NCBI RefSeq assembly: GCF_000300275.1
Contig: NZ_AMRN01000008.1
Span: 124,001-188,000 of the forward strand
DNA from: Thalassospira profundimaris WP0211
Lineage (GTDB): Bacteria; Pseudomonadota; Alphaproteobacteria; Rhodospirillales; Thalassospiraceae
DNA: 64,000 nt
Direction: 5' to 3'
The notes beneath the pieces are model-generated. The model had not been told where the DNA came from, made no database searches, and saw only the letters and a list, made by a program, of their open reading frames with translations. Made by a program: the position numbers and the translations under genes. This document shows, in pieces, positions 24,818 to 35,366 of the stretch (position 1 is its first letter; each line of letters opens with the position of its first letter).

Positions 24818-26992
24818 TCAGGACGCTGCGCGATCATGTGCCTGTTTGCGCAGATCATCCAGAATACCGTTGATCCGCGAACGCAGGTTTTCGACCTTCT
24901 GCGATGCATCCTGTGCAGTTGCCAGAACCTGACTGGACAGTTCGCCTGTCTTGCTGGTTTCATTGGCAACCTCGTTGATCGAGGCCGAAACAGAACGCGT
25001 GCGATCCGCAGCCCCGCGCACGTTACGCGTGATCTCGTCAGTGGCGGCACCCTGTTCCTCGACCGCAGCCGAGATGGTGGTCGCGATCTCATTGATGTTT
25101 TCAATGATACGGCCGATATCGCCGATGGCATTGACGGACTCACCGGTGGCTTTCTGAATACCCGAAATCTGGCCAGAAATTTCCTCGGTGGCTTTTTCCG
25201 TCTGGTTGGCAAGGTTCTTGACCTCGGCAGCAACAACCGCAAAGCCCTTGCCCGCATCCCCGGCACGTGCCGCCTCGATGGTGGCGTTCAGGGCCAGAAG
25301 GTTGGTCTGCTCGGCAATGTCGGTGATCAGTGCGATCACTTCGCCAATGCGGTCTGCAGACTGCGACAGGCTGACCACCAGTTCGTTGGTTTCCTGTGCA
25401 CGGTTGGATGCTTCGTTCGAGATACGGGTCGATTCCGCCATCTGACGGTTGATTTCCGCATTCGATGCCGACAGCTGTTCGGTCGCAGCAGCAACAGTTT
25501 CAACGTTGCCGGTCGCTTCCTGTGCAGAGCTTGCAACTTCTTCGGTCTGGCCCGAAACCAGTTCCGCACTTGACGTCATCTGGCCGGAAACGCCCTGAAG
25601 CTGATCACCAAGTGCCGCGATTTCGTTCACGGCACTTTCAACTTCGTTCTGCAGGGTGTCGGCCAGTGCCAGCAACTCGTCACGAAGTGCTTCGTTGCGT
25701 TCATGGTTAAGGCGTTCTTCCTCGGCCTGCATGGCCTGGACCTTAAGGGCGTTGTCCTTAAAGACGTCAACCGCACGGCCCATGGCGCTGATTTCGTCAT
25801 TGCCCTTGGACGGCACGACGACATCAAGATTGCCATCAGCAAGCTGAACCATGGTTTTCTGCAAACCACCAAGGCGGCGCAGAACGTTGCCACGGACATA
25901 CAGCACATAAATCGCAAGCGAGATAATGATGGCTGCGACGGCGACAACAAACAGGGCGGTCAGGCTCTGTTTCTCGACAACCTTCGCCTGGGCGGCGGCA
26001 TCATTGACTTCTGCATTCAGACCGGCAACCAGTTCGGCAACGCTGTTACGCATTGCGTTGGCATATTCGCCACTCTGCACGACAAGCGCCTGGCTTTGTT
26101 CGGTGGCCTCAAGTTCACGTTTGCGAAGATCTGGCAGGCTGCCTTCACCAACCGACAGTTTCTGCATCTTGTCGATCAGATCGACATAGAATGCCTTGAG
26201 GCGATCGTTATCAAGCTCATCAAGCTTGCTAAGCGCATCGGTGTACGTTCCGCGAATACGCACCGGAATGATCGACAGGCGAACCGCCTGGGTTTCCGTG
26301 GTGCTGGAAATGATCATGTTTGATGCGGCAGAACCGAGACGCTCGATATCAAGGATCGGCGTGCGCGTCTCGATCGCTGATGCGAACTTCTGGAAGGACG
26401 CAAGAATTTCTTCTTTGTCCGCGCTGTATTTCTTTGATGGATCTTCTTCAAAGGACGCGGCGAATTCGCTGCCTTGGGCGATGTCGTTTTGGGTATAGGA
26501 CAGCACCGGCTTTAAGGTGTCACCATACCGTTTCGCCAGATTCTGGAACTCTTCGAGTTTCGCGGCTTTTTCGTCGCTGATCTGGAAACGTTCCTGGGTC
26601 ACGTCGTGCAGCTGTTTGAGGTTGTCCTCAAGCAGGGCGCGATTGTCGTTGATGCTTGCAATTACCGCGGGCATAAAGCCGGTCGCCTCAATTTCGGCGA
26701 TGCGGACACTAAGCTCTTCAAGACGAACCGCAAGCTCATCGTTAATCGCGGTTTCTTCTTCCGGATTGGCGGCGGCCACGATGCGCGGCGCAATGGCGAC
26801 AATTTCTGCACTTCCTGTTGCCAGTGACTGAGCCGCGGCAATCGGCGGAAGCTTTTCTTCGGTAATGGTATTAAGCGCACTACCGAACTGATTGAAGGAA
26901 ATAGCACCGACAATGGCAGAAATCACTGCCATCAATCCGACCACAGCAAACGATATCAAAAGTTTGCTTTGGACCCCGAATTTAGTTCCCAT
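24818..26992 (-). CDS. Methyl-accepting chemotaxis protein (second of a pair)
   Basis: The 724-residue receptor has the same plan as its neighbour: TM1 (about 10-32), a periplasmic helical domain of about 320 residues, TM2 ([18 protein letters not shown]), HAMP and a signalling domain ending [13 protein letters not shown]. The signal tip region from [14 protein letters not shown] through the [14 protein letters not shown] helix is identical to the other copy, while the sensor domains have diverged, so the ligands probably differ. ATG 26992 ([12 protein letters not shown]) is chosen; the open frame extends 26 codons without similarity. Confidence 0.92.
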   Translation of the reverse strand: MGTKFGVQSKLLISFAVVGLMAVISAIVGAISFNQFGSALNTITEEKLPPIAAAQSLATGSAEIVAIAPRIVAAANPEEETAINDELAVRLEELSVRIAEIEATGFMPAVIASINDNRALLEDNLKQLHDVTQERFQISDEKAAKLEEFQNLAKRYGDTLKPVLSYTQNDIAQGSEFAASFEEDPSKKYSADKEEILASFQKFASAIETRTPILDIERLGSAASNMIISSTTETQAVRLSIIPVRIRGTYTDALSKLDELDNDRLKAFYVDLIDKMQKLSVGEGSLPDLRKRELEATEQSQALVVQSGEYANAMRNSVAELVAGLNAEVNDAAAQAKVVEKQSLTALFVVAVAAIIISLAIYVLYVRGNVLRRLGGLQKTMVQLADGNLDVVVPSKGNDEISAMGRAVDVFKDNALKVQAMQAEEERLNHERNEALRDELLALADTLQNEVESAVNEIAALGDQLQGVSGQMTSSAELVSGQTEEVASSAQEATGNVETVAAATEQLSASNAEINRQMAESTRISNEASNRAQETNELVVSLSQSADRIGEVIALITDIAEQTNLLALNATIEAARAGDAGKGFAVVAAEVKNLANQTEKATEEISGQISGIQKATGESVNAIGDIGRIIENINEIATTISAAVEEQGAATDEITRNVRGAADRTRSVSASINEVANETSKTGELSSQVLATAQDASQKVENLRSRINGILDDLRKQAHDRAAS

Positions 26993-27475
26993 TCTATCTA
27001 ACCTTTTTTCCTGGCTGTTTCCGTATGGCTTCTTTGTCCATTCCGGTTGTTTCTGGCACCGCAGGATCATATGCAGTCCTGCGTTAGGCGACAGCTTGGC
27101 CCTAGAGAGTATTCTGCTTTAGTTTAATATCTACACCAGAGAACATTAATGAAAGAATATCAAGACGTCTGCAACATCTATCCGCGTATAGTGCACGACT
27201 ATCCCCGGATAGGTTGATCATAATTTCGATGCATTAATCTCCAAAAACCTGACCCTTACGCCCGATATTTGGCGATCTCGCCAAGCATGGCTGGACCTTG
27301 CTGGGTAAACAGGATATAGGAGCGGTCGAAATTTTCGTTCGCGTATGTCGCAGATATGAATGTGTCATCCTGCACATGCCCGGACGGGCTGGTCTGTCAG
27401 GGAACGCCCGTATGACCGGCGTGGTATCACCCGATACCGTTCCACTTCGAATTCATTGACGACAGGTTACAGGTT
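26993..27475. other. Long gap between chemoreceptor and yebC
   Basis: The 483 bases hold no full gene. The left part is AT-rich and probably contains the chemoreceptor promoter. A short minus-strand frame at 27256-27375 reads like a protein C terminus and is listed separately. The right part carries the yebC promoter, not resolved. Confidence 0.4.
27256..27375 (-). pseudogene. Possible remnant of a protein C terminus
   Basis: A 39-codon frame from a GTG at 27375 reads protein-like (FISATYANENFDRSYILF, then QQGPAMLGEIAKYRA before TAA). A TGA blocks the frame a few codons upstream and no ribosome site is seen. It could be a gene remnant, a small protein, or chance. Confidence 0.2.
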
Positions 27476-28222
27476 ATGGCCGGCCATTCCCAATTTAAGA
27501 ACATCATGCACCGCAAAGGTGCGCAGGATAAAAAGCGCGCCAAGATCTTCACCAAACTCGCGCGTGAAATCACTGTTGCCGCGAAAATCAGCGAAGACAT
27601 CGACAGCAACCCGCGTCTGCGTGCCGCGATTTCTGCGGCTCGTGCCCAGAATATGCCCAAGGACAACATCGATCGTGCCATCAAAAAGGCGACCGGTGCA
27701 GGCGAAGGTGATAACTACGAAGAAGTCCGCTACGAGGGTTATGGCACCGCTGGCGTTGCCGTCATCGTCGAAGCACTGACCGACAACCGTAACCGTACCG
27801 CATCCGAAGTACGTGCTGCCTTTACCAAGCATGGCGGCAACCTGGGTGAAACCGGTTCGGTCGGTTTCATGTTCAACCGTGTCGGCGAAATCGTCTATCC
27901 GATCGACAAGGCCGATGCTGACGAAATCTTCGAAGCAGCCCTTGAAGCCGGTGCTGCGAATGCAGAGTCCGATGATCAGAACCACATCATCGACACCGAG
28001 ATCGAAGACCTCAACGCTGTGCGCGAAGCCCTGACCGAAAAATTCGGCGATCCGGAAAGCGCAAAGCTGGTCTTCCGCGCCACCACCGAAGCCGACATTT
28101 CAGTCGAACAGGCGCAAAGCATCATGAAACTTGTCGATGTGCTTGAAGATAACGACGACGTCCAGAATGTCTGGACCAACGTTAACTGGACCGACGAAAT
28201 CGTCGCTGGTCTCGATAACTAA
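27476..28222 (+). CDS. YebC/PmpR family DNA-binding protein
   Basis: The 248-residue protein begins [20 protein letters not shown], the diagnostic YebC start, and includes [22 protein letters not shown] and [13 protein letters not shown] segments (here [19 protein letters not shown] and [16 protein letters not shown]). Family members act as transcription regulators, and recent work ties some to translation of proline stretches. It sits directly before ruvC, the common order in many bacteria. Confidence 0.93.
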   Translation: MAGHSQFKNIMHRKGAQDKKRAKIFTKLAREITVAAKISEDIDSNPRLRAAISAARAQNMPKDNIDRAIKKATGAGEGDNYEEVRYEGYGTAGVAVIVEALTDNRNRTASEVRAAFTKHGGNLGETGSVGFMFNRVGEIVYPIDKADADEIFEAALEAGAANAESDDQNHIIDTEIEDLNAVREALTEKFGDPESAKLVFRATTEADISVEQAQSIMKLVDVLEDNDDVQNVWTNVNWTDEIVAGLDN

Positions 28223-28234
28223 TTAATATTTGCC

Positions 28235-28270
28235 AACACCCGCCTTTCGCTTTTGAATGGCGGGTGTTTT
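28235..28270 (+). terminator. Hairpin between yebC and ruvC
   Basis: AACACCCGCC pairs with GGCGGGTGTT around a 14-base loop, followed by TT(G)T. It probably ends most yebC transcripts, so ruvCAB would need some readthrough or a promoter of its own. Confidence 0.7.
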
Positions 28271-28301
28271 GTATCTGGAACCCGCTTTTTTGGGGGATGT
28301 A

Positions 28302-28832
28302 GTGGTCAGAGTGCTCGGGATTGATCCCGGTCTGCAACGAACCGGTTGGGGCGTCATTGACCTCGATAACAATCGTATGCGCCATGTCGCCAATGGCGTG
28401 GTGACGTCCACCCAGTCATTGACCCTTGCCGAACGCCTTGATCAACTACACACCGGCCTGATCGAAGTGATCCGGATCTGGACACCCGACGAGGCGGCGG
28501 TCGAAGAAACGTTCGTCAATAAAAACCCGGTTTCGACCCTGAAACTGGGGCAGGCGCGTGGTGTTGCACTGCTTGCGCCTGCACGTAGCGGCATTCCGGT
28601 AACGGAATATACACCCAATGCCGTCAAAAAGACTGTGGTTGGTGCTGGTCATGCTGCCAAACAGCAGGTCGAAATGATGGTTTCAACCCTGCTGCCGGGA
28701 TGTGACATTGCCGGGCCGGATGCCGCAGATGCCCTTGCGGTTGCCATATGCCACGCGCAACATGCCGGGAACCGGTCGCTTGCCAATTCGATGGCAGCAC
28801 ACCCAACACGAAACGGGAGAAAATACAGGTGA
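28302..28832 (+). CDS. ruvC: Holliday junction endonuclease RuvC
   Basis: The 176-residue resolvase starts [20 protein letters not shown], with the first catalytic Asp at residue 8, has [22 protein letters not shown] with the catalytic Glu, and closes with [16 protein letters not shown], carrying the final acidic residues. I use GTG 28302 behind GGGGGAT rather than the longer open frame. The stop overlaps the ruvA start by four bases. Confidence 0.93.
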   Translation: MVRVLGIDPGLQRTGWGVIDLDNNRMRHVANGVVTSTQSLTLAERLDQLHTGLIEVIRIWTPDEAAVEETFVNKNPVSTLKLGQARGVALLAPARSGIPVTEYTPNAVKKTVVGAGHAAKQQVEMMVSTLLPGCDIAGPDAADALAVAICHAQHAGNRSLANSMAAHPTRNGRKYR

Positions 28833-29524
28833 TCGCCAAACTGCGCGGAATTGTGGATTTCATCGGCGAAGACAGCGTCATTATCGATGTCAACGGCGTG
28901 GGCTATCTTGTTTTTGCCTCCCGCCGCACGCTTTCGATGTTGCCGCCAAAGGGCGGGGATGCCGGCCTGATGATCGAAACCCACGTTCGCGAAGATCACA
29001 TTCATCTCTATGGCTTTGCCGATAACGCCGAAAAGCAATGGTTTGCCTTGCTTACCACCGTGCAGGGTGTCGGTGCCAAGGTTGCACTCGCCCTGTTGTC
29101 GGTTCTGACGCCCACCGATCTTTTGCGCGCACTGGCCGCCCAGGATACCACGGCCCTTTGCCGCGCACCGGGAATCGGCCCCAAGGTCGCAACCCGTATT
29201 GTTGGCGAACTTAAAGACAAGGCCGCAAAACTGAACCTTGGCCCGGTTGCGGCCCCGGCGGCCCCCGCCGTCGAAGACGCAAAGCCAGCCGCAAAATCCA
29301 AGAAATCAGCCAAGGCCACCACAGATGTGAGCATCGACACAGCGCCAGCCGAACCGGTTGTAGATGATAGTGTCGTTTTGGCGGACGCGGTTTCGGCACT
29401 GGTCAATCTTGGCTATGGCCGGTCCGAGGCATTTGGTGCGGTGGGCAAGGCCGCCCAGCAGGCGGGCGACGACAAGTCGATCGATACCCTGATTCGTCTG
29501 GGACTAAAGGAGCTTAGCGCGTGA
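28829..29524 (+). CDS. ruvA: Holliday junction branch migration protein RuvA
   Basis: The 232-residue protein has an OB-fold start ([20 protein letters not shown]), two helix-hairpin-helix units ([37 protein letters not shown]) and a C-terminal domain III ([21 protein letters not shown]) that contacts RuvB. The linker before domain III (about 145-190) is Ala/Pro/Lys-rich and longer than in E. coli RuvA (203 residues). The GTG start overlaps ruvC and the gene overlaps ruvB, both by four bases. Confidence 0.93.
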   Translation: MIAKLRGIVDFIGEDSVIIDVNGVGYLVFASRRTLSMLPPKGGDAGLMIETHVREDHIHLYGFADNAEKQWFALLTTVQGVGAKVALALLSVLTPTDLLRALAAQDTTALCRAPGIGPKVATRIVGELKDKAAKLNLGPVAAPAAPAVEDAKPAAKSKKSAKATTDVSIDTAPAEPVVDDSVVLADAVSALVNLGYGRSEAFGAVGKAAQQAGDDKSIDTLIRLGLKELSA

Positions 29525-30582
29525 GCGAAGAAGAAGACCGTCTGCTCAGTGGTGAGCGCCGCGAAGAAGATCATCAGGATGGATCGCTGCGTCCCCGTCG
29601 GCTTGACGATTTTACCGGCCAGAAAGAAGTCCGTGAAAACCTTGATGTCTTCATCAAGGCTGCCAGTGCGCGCGAAGAAGCCATGGACCATGTCCTGTTC
29701 TTTGGCCCGCCGGGGCTTGGCAAAACCACGCTTTCGCAAATTGTTGCCAGTGAACTCGGTGTCGGCTTTCGCGCAACATCCGGCCCGGTAATTGCCAAGG
29801 CCGGTGATCTCGCCGCCCTTCTGACCAACCTGCAGCCGCGCGATGTTTTGTTCATTGATGAAATTCACCGTCTGAACCCGGCGGTGGAGGAAATCCTTTA
29901 TCCAGCAATGGAAGACTTCCAGCTTGATCTGATCATCGGCGAAGGGCCGGCTGCGCGCTCTGTGCGGATTGATTTGCCGCCCTTTACCCTGGTGGGTGCC
30001 ACCACGCGTTCGGGTCTTCTGACCACGCCGCTCAGGGATCGTTTTGGTATTCCGCTGCGCCTTCGGTTCTACGAGCCCGAAGAACTGGTCAGCATCGTTG
30101 CCCGTGGTGCACGGCTTTTGAATTTCGACATGACCGAAGAAGGTGCGATGGAAATCGCCCGTCGGTCACGCGGCACGCCGCGTATTGCCGGTCGCTTGTT
30201 GCGTCGCGTACGTGATTTCGCGGCCGTGGCGGAAAAATCGCCGGTCGACAAATTCATTGCCGATGCGGCCCTGACCCGGCTTGAGGTCGATAACCTTGGT
30301 CTTGATAGCCAGGACAGACGATACCTTAATTGTATCGCCAGCAACTATGGCGGTGGTCCGGTTGGGGTCGATACATTGGCCGCCGCCCTGTCCGAAGAAC
30401 GCGATACCATCGAAGACGTGATCGAACCTTATCTGCTGCAACAGGGCCTGATCCAGCGTACCCCGCGCGGGCGCATGCTGGGTGTTAAGGGCTTCAAGCA
30501 TCTTGGGCTGACCCCGCCACGCCAAGCAGGCGGGATGCCGCTTTCCGATCTGTTTGACGGGCAGGCGGGGGAAGAATCCTGA
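29521..30582 (+). CDS. ruvB: Holliday junction branch migration ATPase RuvB
   Basis: The 353-residue AAA+ motor has Walker [10 protein letters not shown] (about residues 62-70), Walker [10 protein letters not shown], sensor-type [18 protein letters not shown] and the C-terminal winged helix ([17 protein letters not shown]). Hexamers pull DNA through a RuvA-bound junction. The start is GTG 29521, inside the ruvA end. The last base is shared with the ybgC start. Confidence 0.96.
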   Translation: MSEEEDRLLSGERREEDHQDGSLRPRRLDDFTGQKEVRENLDVFIKAASAREEAMDHVLFFGPPGLGKTTLSQIVASELGVGFRATSGPVIAKAGDLAALLTNLQPRDVLFIDEIHRLNPAVEEILYPAMEDFQLDLIIGEGPAARSVRIDLPPFTLVGATTRSGLLTTPLRDRFGIPLRLRFYEPEELVSIVARGARLLNFDMTEEGAMEIARRSRGTPRIAGRLLRRVRDFAAVAEKSPVDKFIADAALTRLEVDNLGLDSQDRRYLNCIASNYGGGPVGVDTLAAALSEERDTIEDVIEPYLLQQGLIQRTPRGRMLGVKGFKHLGLTPPRQAGGMPLSDLFDGQAGEES

Positions 30583-31043
30583 TGGCCCAACAAGATCACG
30601 ACGCCATTCTTGGCCGCTTCGAAGGCAAGCGGCATATCTATCCGCTGATTGTCTATTACGAGAACACAGATGCCGGTGGCGTTGTCTATCACGCCAACTA
30701 TTTAGCGTTCGCCGAACGGGCACGTTCAGCGATGCTTAACCTGTTGGGCTTTACCAATCGAAATATTGCAGAACGCCACAAAGTTGCCATAGCCGTTCGA
30801 CAGTGTACGCTCGACTTTAAACGCCCTGCGCTTTTGGAAGACCGTATTTCGGTCGAAAGCCGGGTGATCAAGGTTGGGGGCGCATCGCTTGGTTTTGAAC
30901 AAAAGATTATGCGGGGCGACGACGAACTGGTGGTGATCGAGATTTATCTCGCCTGCATGTCGTTGGAAGAACTTCGGGCACAACGTCTGCCCGACGAACT
31001 AAGAACAGTATTTAATAGTTGTCTTGATGTGACAAAGGACTGA
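30582..31043 (+). CDS. ybgC: Tol-Pal associated acyl-CoA thioesterase YbgC
   Basis: The 153-residue hotdog-fold protein has the 4-hydroxybenzoyl-CoA thioesterase motif YYENTDAGGVVYHANYLAF, whose Asp is catalytic. YbgC hydrolyses acyl-CoAs or acyl-ACP and is tied to phospholipid synthesis at the membrane. It overlaps ruvB by one base (TGATG) and precedes tolQ by seven, joining ruv and tol genes in one transcription unit. Confidence 0.92.
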   Translation: MAQQDHDAILGRFEGKRHIYPLIVYYENTDAGGVVYHANYLAFAERARSAMLNLLGFTNRNIAERHKVAIAVRQCTLDFKRPALLEDRISVESRVIKVGGASLGFEQKIMRGDDELVVIEIYLACMSLEELRAQRLPDELRTVFNSCLDVTKD

Positions 31044-31050
31044 CGGGAAT

Positions 31051-31782
31051 ATGGAAAATCAAGTGGTCGACGCGGTAACGCTGGGGCAGTCGGTCATGGC
31101 ACATGATATGTCTCTTTGGGGACTTTTCATGCAGGCTGGGCTGGTCGTCAAAACAGTGATGATCGGTCTTTTGCTGGCTTCTGTCTGGGTTTGGGCGATT
31201 GTCTTCGAGAAAATCCTGCGATTGCGCAAATTGCGCGCCCAGGCAAACACCTTCGAAGAAGCCTTCTGGTCGGGTGGATCACTTGAAGATCTGTATGACC
31301 GTATCGCCGACAAGCCGCGCGATCCGATGTCAGCCATCTTTGTTTCGGCCATGCGCGAATGGCGCCGTTCGAACGCAAAGGGTGTCCATGGCGACACCAT
31401 GCGTGCCCGCCTTCAGCAGCGCCTTGAAAAATCCATGGAAATTACTCTTGGTCGTGAAATGGACCGGGTGGAACGGTATATGACCTTCCTGGCATCCGTT
31501 GGTTCGACCGCACCGTTTGTTGGTCTGTTCGGCACGGTCTGGGGCATCATGGTTTCGTTCCAGTCGATCGCCGCATCAAAGAACACCTCGCTTGCGGTTG
31601 TCGCACCGGGTATTGCCGAGGCCCTTTTTGCAACGGCCATGGGCCTTGTTGCTGCGATCCCTGCTGTGGTTGCCTATAACAAGATTTCCAGCGACTTGAA
31701 CCGTTACAGCAACCGCCTCGAAGCTTTCGTGGACGAGTTCTCCTCGATCCTTTCGCGCCAACTTGACGACACGAGAGACTGA
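31051..31782 (+). CDS. tolQ: Tol-Pal protein TolQ
   Basis: The 243-residue inner-membrane protein has TM1 at about 28-50, a cytoplasmic loop, and TM2-TM3 (TFLASVGSTAPFVGLFGTVWG and LAVVAPGIAEALFATAMGLVAA, the MotA/ExbB domain, each named in part). With TolR it forms a proton channel powering TolA. Length and neighbours match the family well. Confidence 0.95.
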   Translation: MENQVVDAVTLGQSVMAHDMSLWGLFMQAGLVVKTVMIGLLLASVWVWAIVFEKILRLRKLRAQANTFEEAFWSGGSLEDLYDRIADKPRDPMSAIFVSAMREWRRSNAKGVHGDTMRARLQQRLEKSMEITLGREMDRVERYMTFLASVGSTAPFVGLFGTVWGIMVSFQSIAASKNTSLAVVAPGIAEALFATAMGLVAAIPAVVAYNKISSDLNRYSNRLEAFVDEFSSILSRQLDDTRD

Positions 31783-31784
31783 TT

Positions 31785-32237
31785 ATGGGCGCACAGCTTG
31801 CCAAATCAGGCGGAGGACGCCGTCGCGGTCGCCGGAGTAACCGGCGGGCAGCGATGAGTGACATCAACGTCACCCCGATGGTCGACGTCATGCTGGTGTT
31901 GCTGGTGATCTTCATGGTCGCAGCCCCGCTGATGACGGTCGGGGTCGAGGTTGATCTGCCGGAAACCAGTGCCGCACCGATGACCGGTCAGGACGAGCCG
32001 CTGGTGGTGTCGGTCTCTGCCGAAGGCACGATCTACATCATGGATAGCGAAATCGCGCAGGACACCCTGACCGAAAAGCTTGCCGCCATTACTGACAACA
32101 AGGCCGATACCCGCATCTTTGTCCGCGGGGACAAGACGATTGATTATGGCCGTGTGATGGAAGTCATGGGCCTGATCAAGGATGCCGGTTTCACCAAAGT
32201 CGCCCTGATCGCCGAATTGCCGGCAAAGGGTTCGTAA
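31785..32237 (+). CDS. tolR: Tol-Pal protein TolR
   Basis: The 150-residue protein has a basic Arg-rich N terminus, then [20 protein letters not shown], where the Asp of PMVD is the proton-carrying residue of the single membrane helix. A periplasmic ExbD-like domain follows. It starts three bases after tolQ. The N-terminal extension ([10 protein letters not shown]) is common in alphaproteobacteria. Confidence 0.94.
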   Translation: MGAQLAKSGGGRRRGRRSNRRAAMSDINVTPMVDVMLVLLVIFMVAAPLMTVGVEVDLPETSAAPMTGQDEPLVVSVSAEGTIYIMDSEIAQDTLTEKLAAITDNKADTRIFVRGDKTIDYGRVMEVMGLIKDAGFTKVALIAELPAKGS

Positions 32238-32244
32238 ACGAATC

Positions 32245-33177
32245 ATGCTGCGTTACGCTCTCATATCGTTTGGTCTGCACGCTGTCCTGTTTCTGGTGGC
32301 GTGGCTTGGGCTGCCTGATCTGTTTGATGAAACACCGTTGGAATTGCAGTCCATTTCGGTTGAAGTCGTGACAGTTGACGAATTTTCCGCGGCCCCGACC
32401 AAGGCTTTGCCAAAACCGGAACCGAAAGAGGAACCGAAACCAAAGCCGACCCCGAAGCCGGAACCCAAGCCAGAGCCGAAACCGGAACCAAAGCCGGAAC
32501 CCAAGCCTGAGCCGAAGCCCGAACCAAAACCGGAGCCCAAGCCAGAGCCGAAGCCTGAGCCAAAACCGACACCAAAGCCGGAACCGGTTCCGACGCCAGA
32601 CGTTAAAAAAGAGCCGGAGCCAAAACCGGAGCCGACTGAGCTTGCCGCTGTAAAGCCGGAATCCAAGCCGACGCCGCCGAAACCGGAACCGGTCAAAAAG
32701 CCGGAGCCGAAAAAGGAAGAGCCGAAGAAACGCGATCTCATGAGCGTTCTTAAGGATGTCAGCAAGCTTAAGGAAACGGCAGAAGCCACACCGGAGCAGC
32801 AGCCAGACGAAACGCCGGAAGAAAATGCCAGCGAGGTTGTCGCGACCAGGCTTGATGCCAATCTGACCATGAGCGAGCTTGATGCCGTAAAACGTCAGAT
32901 CGAAAAATGCTGGAGCCCCCCGGCCGGGGCCAAGGAGGCGGGCAACTTTGCGGTTGAAATTCATGTCAGCGCAAACCCGGACGGAACCGTCCGTTTGGCG
33001 CGGATTAGCAATCTGAACGAAATCCAGGGCGACACTTCCCGCCGTACGATTGCAGAAAGCGCGCTTCGAGCAGTGCTAAATCCGCAATGCAGTCCTCTAA
33101 AACTGCCGCTGGATAAATACGAAATGTGGCGCACATTCACGTTCAATTTTGACATGCGTGAAATGCTGGGCCTTTAA
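32245..33177 (+). CDS. tolA: Tol-Pal protein TolA
   Basis: The 310-residue protein has one N-terminal helix ([19 protein letters not shown]), a stiff Lys-Pro-Glu-Pro linker (about 55-160), a charged helix, and a C-terminal TonB/TolA-like domain (about 205-310: [36 protein letters not shown]). It spans the periplasm to reach Pal and TolB. EF-P is likely needed to translate the proline-rich part. Confidence 0.92.
   Translation: MLRYALISFGLHAVLFLVAWLGLPDLFDETPLELQSISVEVVTVDEFSAAPTKALPKPEPKEEPKPKPTPKPEPKPEPKPEPKPEPKPEPKPEPKPEPKPEPKPEPKPTPKPEPVPTPDVKKEPEPKPEPTELAAVKPESKPTPPKPEPVKKPEPKKEEPKKRDLMSVLKDVSKLKETAEATPEQQPDETPEENASEVVATRLDANLTMSELDAVKRQIEKCWSPPAGAKEAGNFAVEIHVSANPDGTVRLARISNLNEIQGDTSRRTIAESALRAVLNPQCSPLKLPLDKYEMWRTFTFNFDMREMLGL
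32410..32720 (+). repeat. Lys-Pro-Glu-Pro coding repeat in tolA
   Basis: About 310 bases encode tandem KPEP-type units, many of them 12-base repeats such as AAGCCGGAACCC with synonymous changes. This is a place where length may vary by slippage or recombination between strains. Confidence 0.8.
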
Positions 33178-33218
33178 CGACCAAGTTCTTGAACACGCGT
33201 GGAAAATAGCGAGGCAGG

Positions 33219-34589
33219 ATGACGATCAAGACCAACGCAATAAAACGATTTTGGGCTAAAGGCAGTGTCGCGGCACTGTGCGCCCTTGCCGTTGTCGCTG
33301 GCCTGAATGTCGGGTTCATGTCGCCGGCAAAGGCGGAACTCCGGATTGATATTACCCGGGGCGAATTGAAGCCGATGCCAATTGCCGTCACCCGCTTCCC
33401 GGGCGAAGGCGTTGCCGAAACCGAGATCGGTCAGAACATGACCCAGGTGATTGCCGCAGATCTCGAACGTTCGGGCCTGTTTTCACCGATTGATGAAAAG
33501 GCATTCATTCAGAGTGCTGCATCATTGGCGGTAAACCCGAACTTCGCCGAATGGCGGGCCATCAATGCGCAGGCCCTGGTGAACGGTCGTGTTGTGACCG
33601 AACCAAATGGTCTTCTGCGTGTCGAATTCCGCCTGTGGGATGTTTTGGCTGAAACCCAGATGTCTGGCGTTGCGTATCGTACGCAGCCAAACAACTGGCG
33701 TCGGATTGCTCACAAGATTGCGGACGAGATTTACAAACGTATCACCGGTGAAACCGGCTATTTCGATACGCGCGTTGTCTACGTCTCTGAATCCGGTCCG
33801 GCCGATAACCGGACCAAACGACTGGCCATCATGGATCAGGACGGTGCAAACCACCGGTTCCTGTCTGATGGACGGTTCCTCGTGCTGAACCCGCGCTTCT
33901 CGCCGACGGCACAGGAAGTGGTTTATATGTCGTACTTTAACGACAAGCCGCGCGTTTATGTTTTGGATATAGATACCGGCGAGTTGGAATTGCTGGGTGA
34001 TTTTCCGGGGATGACCTTTGCGCCCCGATTCGCGCCAGACGGGAACTCGGTTGTGATGTCACAAGCGCTTGACGGGAACAGTGAAATTTATGGACTGGAC
34101 CTGCGCACGCGTGAAAAGCGTCAATTGACGCGCCATCCGGCCGTGGATACCTCGCCTTCCTATTCTCCGGACGGGTCTCGCATTGCGTTCAACTCCGACC
34201 GCAGTGGGGCACAACAACTTTATGTGATGAATGCCGATGGTGGGGGCGTACAGCGCATCAGCTTCGGTGGTGGACGTTATGCCACCCCGGTCTGGTCGCC
34301 GCGCGGAGACCTGATCGCATTCACCAAATCCGAAGGAGGTCGTTATTATATCGGCGTCATGCGGCCAGACGGCAGTGGAGAAAGGCTGCTGGCCGAGGGT
34401 TACCTCGTTGAGGGACCAACATGGGCACCGAACGGTCGAGTTTTGATGTACTACCGCCAGCACCCGTCCAGGGACGGGACCAAGGATCGCTATCGTTTGT
34501 ATTCGATTGATCTTACCGGTTATAACGAGCGAGAGATCGTTACACCGGCGGATGGGTCGGATCCTGCATGGTCGCCCTTGATTCCCTGA
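33219..34589 (+). CDS. tolB: Tol-Pal protein TolB
   Basis: The 456-residue periplasmic protein has a signal peptide (about 1-39, ending SPAKAEL), a D1 domain ([16 protein letters not shown] and [16 protein letters not shown]), and a C-terminal six-bladed beta-propeller of TolB repeats such as [35 protein letters not shown] and [16 protein letters not shown]. It links TolA with Pal at the outer membrane. Confidence 0.95.
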   Translation: MTIKTNAIKRFWAKGSVAALCALAVVAGLNVGFMSPAKAELRIDITRGELKPMPIAVTRFPGEGVAETEIGQNMTQVIAADLERSGLFSPIDEKAFIQSAASLAVNPNFAEWRAINAQALVNGRVVTEPNGLLRVEFRLWDVLAETQMSGVAYRTQPNNWRRIAHKIADEIYKRITGETGYFDTRVVYVSESGPADNRTKRLAIMDQDGANHRFLSDGRFLVLNPRFSPTAQEVVYMSYFNDKPRVYVLDIDTGELELLGDFPGMTFAPRFAPDGNSVVMSQALDGNSEIYGLDLRTREKRQLTRHPAVDTSPSYSPDGSRIAFNSDRSGAQQLYVMNADGGGVQRISFGGGRYATPVWSPRGDLIAFTKSEGGRYYIGVMRPDGSGERLLAEGYLVEGPTWAPNGRVLMYYRQHPSRDGTKDRYRLYSIDLTGYNEREIVTPADGSDPAWSPLIP

Positions 34590-34718
34590 TATCTCAAGAG
34601 TATAGTCATCGCGAAGCACTGAATGCGATTCGCTTTAATCGCGGGCATTTTCGGTGTCGCGAGACATGGAAAACACCAACCTCGGGCGAATGCGTCCGGT
34701 GTTAAGGGGAAAACTTAA

Positions 34719-35213
34719 ATGAAACTTCGTATTCTGAGCGTTTTTGCTGCTGCCGCTCTTCTGGCTGCTTGTGAAACTGCACCTGATAGCACGGCAACCA
34801 CTGGTGGCGACGGTGCAAGCACTTCTTCCAGCGCATCGACTTCGACTTCTTTGGCTGAAAGCAGCCCTGAGTGGTTCGCTGTCAACGTTGGTGACCGCGT
34901 CTTCTTTGGTTTCGACAAATACGATCTTGCCGGTGAAGCACGTCGCACCCTCGAACTGCAGGCTGCTTGGCTGAAGAAATATCCGCAGTACAAAGTTGTT
35001 GTTGAAGGTCATGCCGACGAGCGCGGCACCCGTGAATACAACCTTGCACTCGGCGAACGCCGCGCGAACTCGGTCAAAGATTACCTGATCGCTCTGGGCA
35101 TCGACCCGTCGCGCATCGAGACCATTTCTTATGGTAAAGAGCGCCCGGTTGCTCTTGGCCATGACGAAGAAAGCTGGGCTAAAAACCGCCGCTCTGTATC
35201 GGTTATCCGTTAA
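34719..35213 (+). CDS. pal: Peptidoglycan-associated lipoprotein Pal
   Basis: The 164-residue lipoprotein has a lipobox LLAAC with the acylated C18, a Ser/Thr-rich linker and an OmpA-like domain (VFFGFDKYDLAGEARRTL, VVEGHADERGTREYNLALG, ERRANSVKDYL). It anchors the outer membrane to peptidoglycan. The binding site AGGGGAAAAC precedes the ATG. A 130-base gap after tolB suggests an extra promoter. Confidence 0.95.
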   Translation: MKLRILSVFAAAALLAACETAPDSTATTGGDGASTSSSASTSTSLAESSPEWFAVNVGDRVFFGFDKYDLAGEARRTLELQAAWLKKYPQYKVVVEGHADERGTREYNLALGERRANSVKDYLIALGIDPSRIETISYGKERPVALGHDEESWAKNRRSVSVIR

Positions 35214-35245
35214 GCGCGTGCAGGTGAAAGCCTGACTTGAAGATC

Positions 35246-35283
35246 AAGGCGCCTGTCCCGTTTGGGGCAGGCGCCTTATTTTT
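35246..35283 (+). terminator. Terminator after pal
   Basis: AAGGCGCCTGTCCC pairs with GGGCAGGCGCCTT around a short loop, followed by ATTTTT. It should cap pal mRNA and reduce readthrough into cpoB. Confidence 0.85.
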
Positions 35284-35366
35284 GCCGCCTGAAAATGTTT
35301 GAAAGTCACGACAGGTATTTCCATAGTGAACCTTCAAAGACTGAATTGACGAAAAAGGACCCGAAA

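Noticed and set aside
32253..32870. Gly/Ser- or Phe/Arg-rich frames opposite tolA
   Set aside because: They only mirror the KPEP repeat of tolA in other frames.
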